The notes beneath the pieces were generated by a model that was not told where the DNA came from, ran no database searches, and worked only from the letters and a program-made list of their open reading frames with translations. The position numbers were made by a program, and so were the translations under genes. Source: an uncultured Bacilli bacterium (GTDB lineage Bacteria > Bacillota_I > Bacilli_A > ML615J-28 > CAG-698). From it: 64,000 nucleotides of DNA. Where the stretch lies: NCBI GenBank assembly GCA_934096585.1, contig CAKOMG010000003.1, forward strand, positions 62,001 to 126,000, written 5' to 3'. Shown piece after piece: positions 17,321-26,800 of the stretch. Numbering within the stretch: the stretch's first letter is position 1; every line of letters begins with the position of its first letter.

Positions 17321-18320
17321 AATTTAAAGTATTATAATACATCCATTCCGCAAAAACTCCAAATCCATAAATAGGATCATTAACAATTACATGCGATACC
17401 GCACCAACTAAACAATCATCTTGTATTATTGGGGATCCACTCATTCCTTGAATAACACCACCTGTTGAATTAATTAATTCTTCATCAACAATTTTAAACT
17501 TAATTCCTTTAATTTCAGTTTCCTTTTGCTTGGCAACTTCCGTTATATCAATGTCATAGTATTTTATTTCATTTCCATTTATCACGGTTGCAATTTTAGC
17601 TTTTCCTGTTTTAACTTGTGAAGCCTTTATCAAAGGAATGGTATTATTTTGATTATGTTTGTTAAAGGTTCCAAAAACACCAACATTACAATTTTTTTCT
17701 ATAACACCAATTTCATCTTTTCCAATAATTGCATATTTTTCACCAGGAACACCTCTTGTTCCTTTTTTTACACCTTTAATACTTGATTCTAAGATTGTTC
17801 CTGAATTTGATGCATTAGAAACATTGTGTCCTAAAGAAGCAAATTTATTAGTTTTAGAATTAATAAACGTTAATGTTCCAATACCGGTTATATGATCCTT
17901 TACATATAACCCAATAGAATTTATGTCTTTTTCATTCTTAACTACTTTAATATTAGTATTAATCATTTCTTCATTTCTAATTAAAATGATTGTCAAACTA
18001 TTCATTTTACTATTTTTAACAACACTATTAAGATCATCATTTGAGTTAATTATGTTATTATCAATTGAATAAATAATATCACCATCTTGAATATTACTAT
18101 ATTCCCAAGGTTTGACATTACCATCATTTGTTAATACCTCATATTTTCCAACAATTTGAACATTCGTTTTAATATGTAATCCGATTGTATCGCCACCCAA
18201 AATTACGTCATCAATCTTTTCTATTTCTTTTGATGTAGTTATTATATCATTTTTAGATGAAGTACTAAAACAGCACAATGAAAGAATGAATAATAATAAA
18301 AATCTTAAGATTTTTTTCAT
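17319..18320 (-). CDS. spoIVB: SpoIVB family S55 serine peptidase (sporulation signalling)
   Basis: In Bacillus SpoIVB is made in the forespore, crosses into the intermembrane space and cleaves SpoIVFA to trigger pro-sigma-K processing. Here the layout is complete: hydrophobic N-terminal anchor (about 5-19), PDZ domain (about 40-125), and S55 domain with H165 in SLGHN, D279 in IVDEEL and the serine in GMSGSP (292-297). The start is the ATG at 18320, because GGAGGTT precedes it at four bases; the in-frame codons upstream have no ribosome site. It follows recN as in Bacillus, but spo0A is absent downstream. A terminator separates it from recN. Confidence 0.9.
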   Translation of the reverse strand: MKKILRFLLLFILSLCCFSTSSKNDIITTSKEIEKIDDVILGGDTIGLHIKTNVQIVGKYEVLTNDGNVKPWEYSNIQDGDIIYSIDNNIINSNDDLNSVVKNSKMNSLTIILIRNEEMINTNIKVVKNEKDINSIGLYVKDHITGIGTLTFINSKTNKFASLGHNVSNASNSGTILESSIKGVKKGTRGVPGEKYAIIGKDEIGVIEKNCNVGVFGTFNKHNQNNTIPLIKASQVKTGKAKIATVINGNEIKYYDIDITEVAKQKETEIKGIKFKIVDEELINSTGGVIQGMSGSPIIQDDCLVGAVSHVIVNDPIYGFGVFAEWMYYNTLN

Positions 18321-18338
18321 AAAAACCTCCTTTATATT

Positions 18339-18367
18339 ATTATTCCCGATAATCAAAAATAAAAAAC
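18339..18367 (-). promoter_or_regulatory. Weak candidate forespore-type promoter for spoIVB
   Basis: GGGAATAAT (18339-18347) fits the sigma-F -10 consensus GGnnAnAMT and GTTTT (18363-18367) matches four of five bases of GYWTA at 15 bp. Such short motifs occur by chance, and the -35 falls in the recN terminator stem. Confidence 0.25.
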
Positions 18368-18384
18368 ACCATTAAATGGTGTTT
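18355..18384 (-). terminator. Terminator of the nusB-xse-dxs-recN operon
   Basis: Inverted repeat AAACACCATT / AATGGTGTTT (18364-18373 with 18375-18384) with a U-rich tail on the minus strand; the recN stop codon lies in the stem. Confidence 0.8.
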
Positions 18385-20024
18385 AATAATTCTTTTGCAT
18401 AATTTAAGGAAGCTTCTGTTGGAACTCCATTGGAAATCATCGATGCTATTTCTTGAACTCTTCCATCATAATCAAGAACATCAATTTTCGTAATAGTTCT
18501 TCCTTCAATTAAGGTTTTTGAAATTTTAATATGATGATCAGCAACTGATGCTACTTGAGGCAAATGTGTTATACATAAAACTTGGGAAGTTTTAGAAATA
18601 TTATGTAATTTCTTACCAATGCTATAGGCAACATTTCCACTAACACCGCTATCGATTTCATCAAATATTTTTGTTTGCATAGGCAAATTATCACCTAGTA
18701 CAGTTTTTAATGCTAACATAAATCTTGATAATTCACCGCCAGATGCAATTTTTGAAAGTGGTTTTACAGGTTCGCCTTTATTAAAAGTTACATTGAAATT
18801 TACTTCATCTAAACCATCTCTTAATAAATTTTTTGTATTATTAACATCAATCTCGAATAATGTGTTGTTTAATTGTAAATCTAATAGATGTGGCATTATT
18901 TCATTCATAATTTGTTTAGATATTTTAACACGTTCTTCATGTAAATTATTACCTGCATTCATTACTTCATCTAAATAAATATTTACATTTTTTTCTAATT
19001 CTTTCAAATTGAAATCAAAATTGTCAACTTCATTAATTGTGTTTTCTAATTTTTCTTTAAAAGCAATTAGTTCTTCAGTTGTCATTTTATATTTTCTTTT
19101 TAATTCTGAATATATTGCTAACCTTTCATTTACTTCATCTAAACGACGTTCATCAAAATCAATTACATTAACTGATAAACTTTTGTCATTAGCAACTTCT
19201 TCAATATTATAATAAGCTTCTTCTAAAATGTTTTTAAATTCTAAATATTTTTCATCATATTTACTAAGTTTTTGCATTAAATTTAATGATTCATATAAAT
19301 TTGAAAGAGTTTGGTCGTTAAGAAAATTATTTTTTAACTCAAAGAGAGTTGAAGAAACATCTTCAAAGTTCGAAAGAAATTTTGATTCATTTTTTAATTC
19401 TTCTTCTTCACTAAGTGATAGTTTAGCTTGAGTCAATTCATTCAATTGATATTTAATAAAATCTAATCTTTTAGTATTTTCATCATTTTTAGATATTAAT
19501 TCATCATATTCTTTTTTTGCCTTGCGATACTTTTTTAAATTATTTTCATATAACTCAAGTAGTTCATTTGTTTTTGAATTATGTAAAAATAAAATATAAT
19601 TTTTTGGATTAATTAAACCAAATGTTTCTAGTTGAGAATGAATATCCCCGATATACATACTTATTTCTTTAAGTTGATTCAATGTAACATTTTGATTATT
19701 AATTTTACAAATATTTTTTCCACTTGCATATAATTCTCTTTTTACGATTAAATAGTCACTTTCATCATAATCAATATCATATTTATTAAGTAGTCCTTTA
19801 ATATTAGAATCATAATTAGAAAATAAACCTTCAATTGTTGCTTTATCTTCTCCATATCTAATTAAATCATTTGATGCTCTCTCTCCAAATAACAAAGAAA
19901 TAGCATCGATAATTAATGATTTACCAGCTCCAGTTTCACCTGTTAGCACTGTTAATCCGTCATTAAAATCTATTTTAATATTATCAATTATAGCAAAGTT
20001 TTTTACATTTAATGTTGCTAACAT
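18372..20024 (-). CDS. recN: DNA repair ATPase RecN
   Basis: SMC-like double-strand-break repair protein of normal length (550). The ATP-binding head is split: Walker A TGETGAGKS at 28-36 at one end, signature LASGGELSRFM at about 423-433 and Walker B FDEIDSGVSG (preceding the H-loop region) at the other, with a long antiparallel coiled coil (about 150-370) between. AAAGGA precedes the ATG. It is 38 bp after dxs without an intervening terminator, so it is the last gene of that operon. Confidence 0.95.
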   Translation of the reverse strand: MLATLNVKNFAIIDNIKIDFNDGLTVLTGETGAGKSLIIDAISLLFGERASNDLIRYGEDKATIEGLFSNYDSNIKGLLNKYDIDYDESDYLIVKRELYASGKNICKINNQNVTLNQLKEISMYIGDIHSQLETFGLINPKNYILFLHNSKTNELLELYENNLKKYRKAKKEYDELISKNDENTKRLDFIKYQLNELTQAKLSLSEEEELKNESKFLSNFEDVSSTLFELKNNFLNDQTLSNLYESLNLMQKLSKYDEKYLEFKNILEEAYYNIEEVANDKSLSVNVIDFDERRLDEVNERLAIYSELKRKYKMTTEELIAFKEKLENTINEVDNFDFNLKELEKNVNIYLDEVMNAGNNLHEERVKISKQIMNEIMPHLLDLQLNNTLFEIDVNNTKNLLRDGLDEVNFNVTFNKGEPVKPLSKIASGGELSRFMLALKTVLGDNLPMQTKIFDEIDSGVSGNVAYSIGKKLHNISKTSQVLCITHLPQVASVADHHIKISKTLIEGRTITKIDVLDYDGRVQEIASMISNGVPTEASLNYAKELLNTI

Positions 20025-20062
20025 AATCTATTCCTTTCTTTAGATTTTAAAAAATCATCAAA

Positions 20063-21865
20063 TTATAGCTTCTTTAAAATTGAATCAATATCTATATTTA
20101 AATCTTTCTTTATCTCTTCACGAGACCCACATTCAATAAATTGTTCATCAACCCCATAAGAACAAATTTTAATATTCAAATTTAACTCATTGTTATATCT
20201 TAAAATCATTGTGTATAACGATGCATCCAACATTACTTCTTCAATTACAATAATTTTTTTATTACTTAATAACTTCAGACATTCAATATCTATAGGTTTA
20301 ACAAAAATAGCATTAATCAAACCAATATTATTAACTTTATGATAAATATCATTTATAACATCACCATAAGTTATAATATTAACATCACTAATTGGTTTTA
20401 AAATCTGCCATTTTCCAAGTTCAATTTTGCCATTAGAAGTAATGTTTAAATTAATATTATCTTTTGGATACCTAATCGCCATAGGATGCTTAATTTCAAC
20501 TGCAATATCCAATAATTGTCTTGCATCATCAATATTACTTGGTGTTGCTATTACCATATTTGGCATAGATAAAAGCATAGGAATATCAAATACTCCCTGA
20601 TGCGTTGAACCATCACTACTAACAATACCGGCATGATCAAGCAAAAATATAACATGATTATCACTTCTACAAACATCATGAAGCACTTCATCATAAGCTC
20701 GCTGTAAAAAAGTTGAATAAATAGACACTATTGGAATTATATCACATCTACTCATAGCAGCTGCCATAACAACAGCATGTTCTTCATTAATTCCTACATC
20801 TATAATTTGATTAGGAAATTTTTCTTCAATTTCTTCAAAAAATGTTCCAACAATCATTGCGGGATTAATAACTTTAATTAATTTATTTTTTTCTAATAAA
20901 CTTAATAGAATTGAACATATTGCTTTTCCCCATGGAACAACATTGACCGATAGTTTATTAATTTGTTTACCTGTATTAATATCAAATGGTCCAGTTCCAT
21001 GCCAAAAGCCGTTAGAGTCGTCCTCTGAATATTTATATCCTTTACCTTTAATAGTATTTAAATGGATAACTACAGATGAATCTCTTTTTTTAGCATATTC
21101 AAAATATTTTATCAATTTTTTCAAATCATGTCCGTCAATTGGTCCATAATAGCCATAACCTAAACTTGTAAAAATATCATTACCATAAAGAAAAGTTTTT
21201 AAAGTATTTCGCAAAGATTTGCAGTTGTTATAAACAAATTTTGGAGTTATTTTTCTTAATGTAGCATGAGATTTTTTTATCCTTTTTTTACGTAATGTCA
21301 ATGCCATTCTACCAACATTTCTTGATATTGACATATCGTTGTCATTTAAAATTATAATAGCTTTTTGATTTTTTTGGCTTCCTATATAATTTAAGCCCTC
21401 AAATGCTAAGCCATTTTGAATAGCTCCGTCACCAATAAAAGCTATTACTTCTCCAATTTCTTTGTTACTCTCCTTTGCTTCCAAAAAACCTGCAGCAGCA
21501 GATAATGAAGTTGAAGAATGCCCAGATTCCCACACATCATGTTCACTTTCTGAATAGGAAAGAAACCCACTTAAACCATTTCTTTTTCGTAAATTTGCAA
21601 ATTCTTTTGCTCTACCAGTTAGAATTTTATGCGTATAACACTGATGACCAACATCGAATATTATTTTATCAGTTGGACTATTAAAAACATAATGTAGAGC
21701 AACTGTTGCTTCAACAACCCCTAAATTACTAGAAAGATGTCCTCCAGTTTTACTTACATTTTCAATGATAAAAGTTCTAATTTCCTTGCATAGTTCTTCT
21801 AGTTCATTGATATTTAATTGTTTTAAAAAATTGGGTGACTTAATATTTAATAAATCAAATGTCAT
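20063..21865 (-). CDS. dxs: 1-deoxy-D-xylulose-5-phosphate synthase
   Basis: First enzyme of the MEP isoprenoid pathway: pyruvate plus glyceraldehyde-3-phosphate to DXP, thiamine-diphosphate dependent. The TPP site GDGAIQNG is at about 142-149, the catalytic glutamate region NEEHAV at about 356-361, and HQGVFDIP in the transketolase-like middle domain. Length (600) is normal. Of two nearby ATGs, the one at 21865 has GAGG at 7 bases; the one at 21871 would have one base of spacing. The overlap of its ribosome site with the xseB stop suggests coupling. ispA, usually between xseB and dxs, is missing. Confidence 0.94.
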   Translation of the reverse strand: MTFDLLNIKSPNFLKQLNINELEELCKEIRTFIIENVSKTGGHLSSNLGVVEATVALHYVFNSPTDKIIFDVGHQCYTHKILTGRAKEFANLRKRNGLSGFLSYSESEHDVWESGHSSTSLSAAAGFLEAKESNKEIGEVIAFIGDGAIQNGLAFEGLNYIGSQKNQKAIIILNDNDMSISRNVGRMALTLRKKRIKKSHATLRKITPKFVYNNCKSLRNTLKTFLYGNDIFTSLGYGYYGPIDGHDLKKLIKYFEYAKKRDSSVVIHLNTIKGKGYKYSEDDSNGFWHGTGPFDINTGKQINKLSVNVVPWGKAICSILLSLLEKNKLIKVINPAMIVGTFFEEIEEKFPNQIIDVGINEEHAVVMAAAMSRCDIIPIVSIYSTFLQRAYDEVLHDVCRSDNHVIFLLDHAGIVSSDGSTHQGVFDIPMLLSMPNMVIATPSNIDDARQLLDIAVEIKHPMAIRYPKDNINLNITSNGKIELGKWQILKPISDVNIITYGDVINDIYHKVNNIGLINAIFVKPIDIECLKLLSNKKIIVIEEVMLDASLYTMILRYNNELNLNIKICSYGVDEQFIECGSREEIKKDLNIDIDSILKKL

Positions 21866-21875
21866 TACCATTCCT

Positions 21876-22049
21876 CTATTCTACTTTTGTGATAATTATG
21901 CTTTTAGCATCTTCTAACATCTTTTGACATTCAGCGCTTAATTCTATTCCTTTTTGATATTTTTTAATAGAATCATCAAGTGATAAATTGCCACTTTCCA
22001 ATTCTTTCACAATTTCTTCTAATTCTTTTAATAATTCTTCAAATTTCAT
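21876..22049 (-). CDS. xseB: Exodeoxyribonuclease VII small subunit
   Basis: A 57-residue helical protein, MKFEELLKELEEIV..., with the XseB pattern: first amphipathic helix, then LESGNLSLDDSIKKYQKGI (the family hallmark) and a second helix ending in DAKSIIITK. It supports XseA in degrading single-stranded DNA. Its ATG overlaps the xseA TGA (ATGA), which implies translational coupling. It is short (57 versus 70-80) but complete. Confidence 0.92.
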   Translation of the reverse strand: MKFEELLKELEEIVKELESGNLSLDDSIKKYQKGIELSAECQKMLEDAKSIIITKVE

Positions 22050-23317
22050 TTTATATTCCTCTTGTTAATAATTTTGGTATCTAGTATACCATCACTTAAT
22101 CGTATGTTAATAGTATCACCAATATGTATTTCTTCAACACTTGTTATAACAGTATCATTTTTAAAAGTTATTGAATATCCTTTTTTCATTACATTTAATG
22201 GATTTAATAATATAAGTTTGTTTATTATACTATTAATATGTTCTTCTTTTGTACTCAAAAATAAATTGTAATTTTTATTTAGATCAATAACATCTTTATG
22301 TAACTTATCGTTATAATCATTTAGCTTCTGATTTGGTGAAAGTAATGAAAGATGTTTCATTAAAAAAGACAATTTACTTTCTAATTCATCAAATTTATTT
22401 CCAAAATTTTTAAATCCATAAGATGACACAATATTATTATATTCATTAAACTTTGAAATTAAAACTTGTTTATAGTTGTATAATAATCTATTTTGTAAAA
22501 TATTTATTTGTTTTAATAAATCAATTTTATCAGGCGTTGCAATAACAGCTGCACCAGTTGGTGTTGGCGCCCTTCGTGATGAAACAAAATCACATATAGT
22601 AAAATCAGCTTCATGACCAACCCCGGAAATTGTGGGAATGGAACTAGAAAAAATTGTTCTTGCCAGTCCTTCATCATTAAAGCATGACAAATCTTCAATC
22701 GTTCCTCCTCCTCTTGCAATAATCAATACGTCAACTTGTTTATCGTAATTAGCGCGATTAATGGCATTAATTAACGACTTTGGTGCATCTTCTCCTTGCA
22801 CAATTGCGGGATAAAATACAATTTCAGTTAGAGGAAATCTTTTTTGAATTGTTGAAAAGATATCATGCATTGCATCCCCAGTACTACTTGTAATAACTCC
22901 TATTTTTTTACTAAAACGTGGAATTGGAAGCTTTTTGCTTTCATCAAATAGACCTTCTTTTAATAATTTTTCTTTCAAAAACTCAAATTTTAAATATGCT
23001 TCACCTAAACCAACATTTTCCATAGACATTACGGTTATAGCATACGTACCTCTTTTAACATACAAAGCAACTTTTCCAGAAACTAAAACTGTCATACCAT
23101 CTTTTGGTTCAAATTTTAGTTTTGACAAAACATTATTAAACATAAGTCCATCAATTTCAGATTCATTATCTTTTAAAACAAAATATAATATTCCTTTTGA
23201 TAATCTCACATTAGATATTTCTGCTTTTAAATAAACGCATCGCAAATTTAAATCATTATCAAATTTATAATAAAGATATTTATTCAAAGCAGAGACTGTT
23301 AAATATTTGTTATCCAT
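22046..23317 (-). CDS. xseA: Exodeoxyribonuclease VII large subunit
   Basis: An OB-fold DNA-binding domain at about 1-100 leads into the catalytic domain with ARGGGTIEDLSCFND and ISGVGHEADFTICD (about 226-239), then SSRRAPTPTGAA and a coiled-coil C-terminus. Length (423) is normal. The TGA stop overlaps xseB, and the ATG overlaps the nusB stop by one base. The TGA stop is one of the signs that this organism uses the standard bacterial code. Confidence 0.95.
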   Translation of the reverse strand: MDNKYLTVSALNKYLYYKFDNDLNLRCVYLKAEISNVRLSKGILYFVLKDNESEIDGLMFNNVLSKLKFEPKDGMTVLVSGKVALYVKRGTYAITVMSMENVGLGEAYLKFEFLKEKLLKEGLFDESKKLPIPRFSKKIGVITSSTGDAMHDIFSTIQKRFPLTEIVFYPAIVQGEDAPKSLINAINRANYDKQVDVLIIARGGGTIEDLSCFNDEGLARTIFSSSIPTISGVGHEADFTICDFVSSRRAPTPTGAAVIATPDKIDLLKQINILQNRLLYNYKQVLISKFNEYNNIVSSYGFKNFGNKFDELESKLSFLMKHLSLLSPNQKLNDYNDKLHKDVIDLNKNYNLFLSTKEEHINSIINKLILLNPLNVMKKGYSITFKNDTVITSVEEIHIGDTINIRLSDGILDTKIINKRNIK

Positions 23318-23724
23318 TATTTTTTACTCTTAGCTATTGCATCTAAAACAGCATTATTAAATTTAGATGTCTTATAATCGTCAATTTCACTATATTCTTT
23401 TGAAATTTCAACTATTTCATTAATTATTATTTCTTTTGGCGTATCAGTAAAATATAATTCAAAAGTTCCTATTTCTAATAAGCTTCTATCAACAACTGAC
23501 AAACGATCTAAGGTATAATTTTTTAAATTTAAACTTATTATAAAATCTAATTCCTTTTGATTATCAACTACCCCAGTCACAATTTTCATCAAATAGTTTT
23601 CATCAAATTCTTCCGTGTTTTCACTATTAATAATGTCCATTACTCCTAGATAATCTAATGTTTTGTTTATATTATAATTATAAATTATTTCCATAGCGAT
23701 AATTCTACTTATAGTTCTTTTCAT
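23317..23724 (-). CDS. nusB: Transcription antitermination factor NusB
   Basis: All-helical RNA-binding factor acting with NusE in rRNA antitermination. It starts MKRTISRIIAMEIIY, the usual NusB N-terminus, and contains LDRLSVVDRSLLEIGTFEL and IIINEIVEISKEYS, the conserved core. Earlier in-frame codons up to 23772 would put the start upstream of the -10 element (23756-23764), so I take the ATG at 23724, which has GGGG 9 bases upstream. Length 135. Confidence 0.93.
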   Translation of the reverse strand: MKRTISRIIAMEIIYNYNINKTLDYLGVMDIINSENTEEFDENYLMKIVTGVVDNQKELDFIISLNLKNYTLDRLSVVDRSLLEIGTFELYFTDTPKEIIINEIVEISKEYSEIDDYKTSKFNNAVLDAIAKSKK

Positions 23725-23755
23725 TTCATAATACCCCATTATTATTAATAATATA

Positions 23756-23764
23756 ATTATAACA
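23756..23764 (-). promoter_or_regulatory. Promoter of nusB-xseA-xseB-dxs-recN (extended -10)
   Basis: TGTTATAAT on the minus strand with TTTCAA-like bases 17 bp upstream. Predicted transcription start is about 23749. Confidence 0.6.
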
Positions 23765-23793
23765 TAATTCATTTTATTTTGAAAGCAAAATAT

Positions 23794-23826
23794 AAAAAAA
23801 GTAGACTTCTATTTCTAGAAGTCTAC
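23794..23826 (-). terminator. Strong terminator at the end of the 33-kb surface/peptide locus
   Basis: A perfect 11-bp stem (23801-23811 with 23816-23826, TTTC loop) followed by seven U on the minus strand, 8 bp after the stop of the 2048-residue gene. Confidence 0.93.
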
Positions 23827-23833
23827 CCATTAA

Positions 23834-26800
23834 TTATTCAGTCACTTTTGTAAATGTTCCATTATTATTTACTAATTTTACAATAATATTGCCTTTAGAA
23901 TCTTTTAATGTTAGATTAGCTTTTTGATAAGCATTACTTGCATTAGCAGTTCCATCAGTAGTTTCAATAGAAACATTTCCATAAACTTTGCCTTCAAACA
24001 CGAATACATTCATAGTTTTAGTTCCATCTAATGTAAATTCTATTAATCTTGTTTTTCCACCATCCCAAGCAGAACCTTTATCTTTGCTTGTAGTAACAGT
24101 ATTGTAACCACGAATTGCGATATAAAAATCATTTGTGAATGTTGAAGTATTAGATTTATAGTCAAAAGCAAGAACACCATTTTCTTCATCAAATGCAGCA
24201 TAATAAGTACCAACTTTTAATACAGCTTTTTCTTCATTATAAGTTAATTGACCTGTCTTTGAACCTGTCATTTTACCATTAAAGTCAACAGCATATTTTA
24301 AAGCTGATCCAGACATATAGTCTGTATTACCTGGTTTTGAAGAATTGCCCCAGAATTCAAATCCTAAGTATTCTCCATAATAAATTGATGCAGATGTCCA
24401 TACAGCATTAATAGTCATATTTTCAGTAATTTTACCTAATGTATAAGCTGCTCCATTATAAGTCCATCCAGTTAATGCATAACCATTAATTACTCCTGTT
24501 GGAACTTCAAACGAGATAGTATCACCTTTACCAAATTTATATTCTTCATCACTTCTAAATGACACACCATCAACAGTATTATAAACAACGTGTAAAGTAA
24601 CTTCTTCAACCCATGTAGCTTTGATTGTTGTATCAACAGTTGGAGTCAATTTAAATACAGGAGTAGTTGCAGAACCAACTAAATATCCTTTGAATACAAA
24701 TCCTTGTTTTGTTGGAACAGGTAATGTAACTTCAACTGATTTATTATATGATACTTGAGCATCAACACCAGTACCACCATCTAAATCAACTGTTAATTCA
24801 ACCATTGGTTTAACCAAAGTATAAGTGCCTTCGCCTAATGTTATTTCAAAATATTGTTCATTTACAAATGCTTTTACTACTACAGCTCCACCAATATTTT
24901 CAATTTCATAAAGACCCATTGCATTTTCTAAATTAAATGTTGAATCATTAATAGTAACTGTTTTAATACCATCCATAACTATAGTATTAGAACCATTAGT
25001 ATATGTTCCTCTATATTCATCAGCTAATACCATTGTAGTACCATTAAATCCATAATAAGCAATCAAATTATTTTCTTTATCAAGAATTTGAATAGCTTGT
25101 GCGTTGTAACATGTATCTAAATCAATTGCTTCACCAGCAACATCTTTAAATGAAACGCCAAATACAACTTTCTTATCATTAATGAATGCAGTATAAGCAG
25201 TATTATTAAATGTATATTCAATAACACGTGTCTTACCATTATTCCAATAAGCAGATTTAATATGAGTTTTACAAGTACTTGATTTTTCAAATGGTTGCAA
25301 CATCCAAACTTGACTAAAGTTTCCATCAGTATTTGCATCAACAATCATAATTCCAGTTGTTAAATCAATAAATCCTTCATGTTTTTCACTACTACCAACA
25401 ACTAAAGTAAATGTTCCAGTTACTTTATTATAGTTAATGATTTCAAGATCTTTTCCATAGAATGGCCATGAACTTGGATTTGGTGCAAAACCTTCTGGAT
25501 CAAATTTTAAAATTGGATCTCTATCATCTTTATCAGTAGTACCACCATTTTTAGAAGTACCTTTCAAATAAATGAAATAGTAATTTTGGTTATAAATTGG
25601 AGCATCTTCCCAGTTAGCATTAACTACAGTATTTTCATTAATAGCAGTTCCGTTAACAAATTCTACTCCATTAGCATCTGTCCATTTAACAAATTTATGT
25701 TTTTCATATTTTGGTTTTTCAATTGTTACAATTTCACCTTTACCATATTCAACAACAGTAGCTTCAGTTAAACCATTATTATAATTGATTGTTAAAGTAA
25801 CTTTCTCTAACCATTTAGCATATAAAGTAACAGTTCCTGTTTCAGTAGGTGTATAACTTGTAATAGCACTTCCACTAAAATCAGCACTTGTATACCAACC
25901 TCTAAATACATGTGTATCTGTATTTGCAAGAACTGGTAGATCAAAACTAATATTAACATTTTGGTTAACAGATGGAACAGCAGTTACAGAAGAATCAAAT
26001 ACTATTTCTGCCATTTCTTTTGTTAATACATAAGAATCAGCAGTAAGAACTAATGAATAATAAGAAACCAAATTGTTTTCATCAGTTAAATATACATCAA
26101 AATGATCGCCTTTTAATTCATAAGTACCTAATAATTCACCAACTAAAATACCACCAACACCATTTAATTTAATAGTTTCATCACCATTTGTATAAACACC
26201 ATAATATTCATCTAATGGATTAATAGTAGAATTTGAAGTTGCAAATGATTGTGAAGTAGTACCAACAGCAAGCAATGTGCCTTCAGTTCCTTTTACAATT
26301 AATGTATTACCACTATAAATGTTTGCTACTTCTACTTTTGCACCAAATGCATCAGTAACTTCAGTAACATTATATAAAACATTATCTTTAAATAATACAG
26401 TTTTTTCACCATTAGCAGTTGCAACAGTGATGATTCTTGTCAAGTAACTTCTACTAGAAGCACCATTATGGAAGCCTAAACCACAGTTTGCAACAATAGG
26501 TTTTTCATCTTTTTTAGCACCTCTAACATATGTATCAGTATCATAACCAATTTCTAATGTTGTTGCGCCATTATATTTTGTAACTAAAATTCCAGCTTCT
26601 TCATTGAACCAGAAATAATATGTTCTTCCATTAGCAACAATAGTAACAATTTTAGTTTCAGGATCATATTTAGTAACATTACCAGTAAAGTTACCACTTA
26701 CAGCTCCATCTTTATCTATTACTAATGTCTTAGTAGCAGATCTGATATTATTCTTACCATCAGTATTTACACCAGCATAGCTACCATAATATACAGGTAA

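Noticed and set aside
23725..23772. Longer NusB N-terminus with a hydrophobic stretch
   Set aside because: It would start upstream of the promoter -10 and lacks a ribosome site; the usual NusB start is at 23724.
25117..25771. Other-frame open stretches inside the giant lipoprotein and other genes
   Set aside because: They lack ribosome sites and protein-like composition; they are by-products of the AT-rich coding strand.
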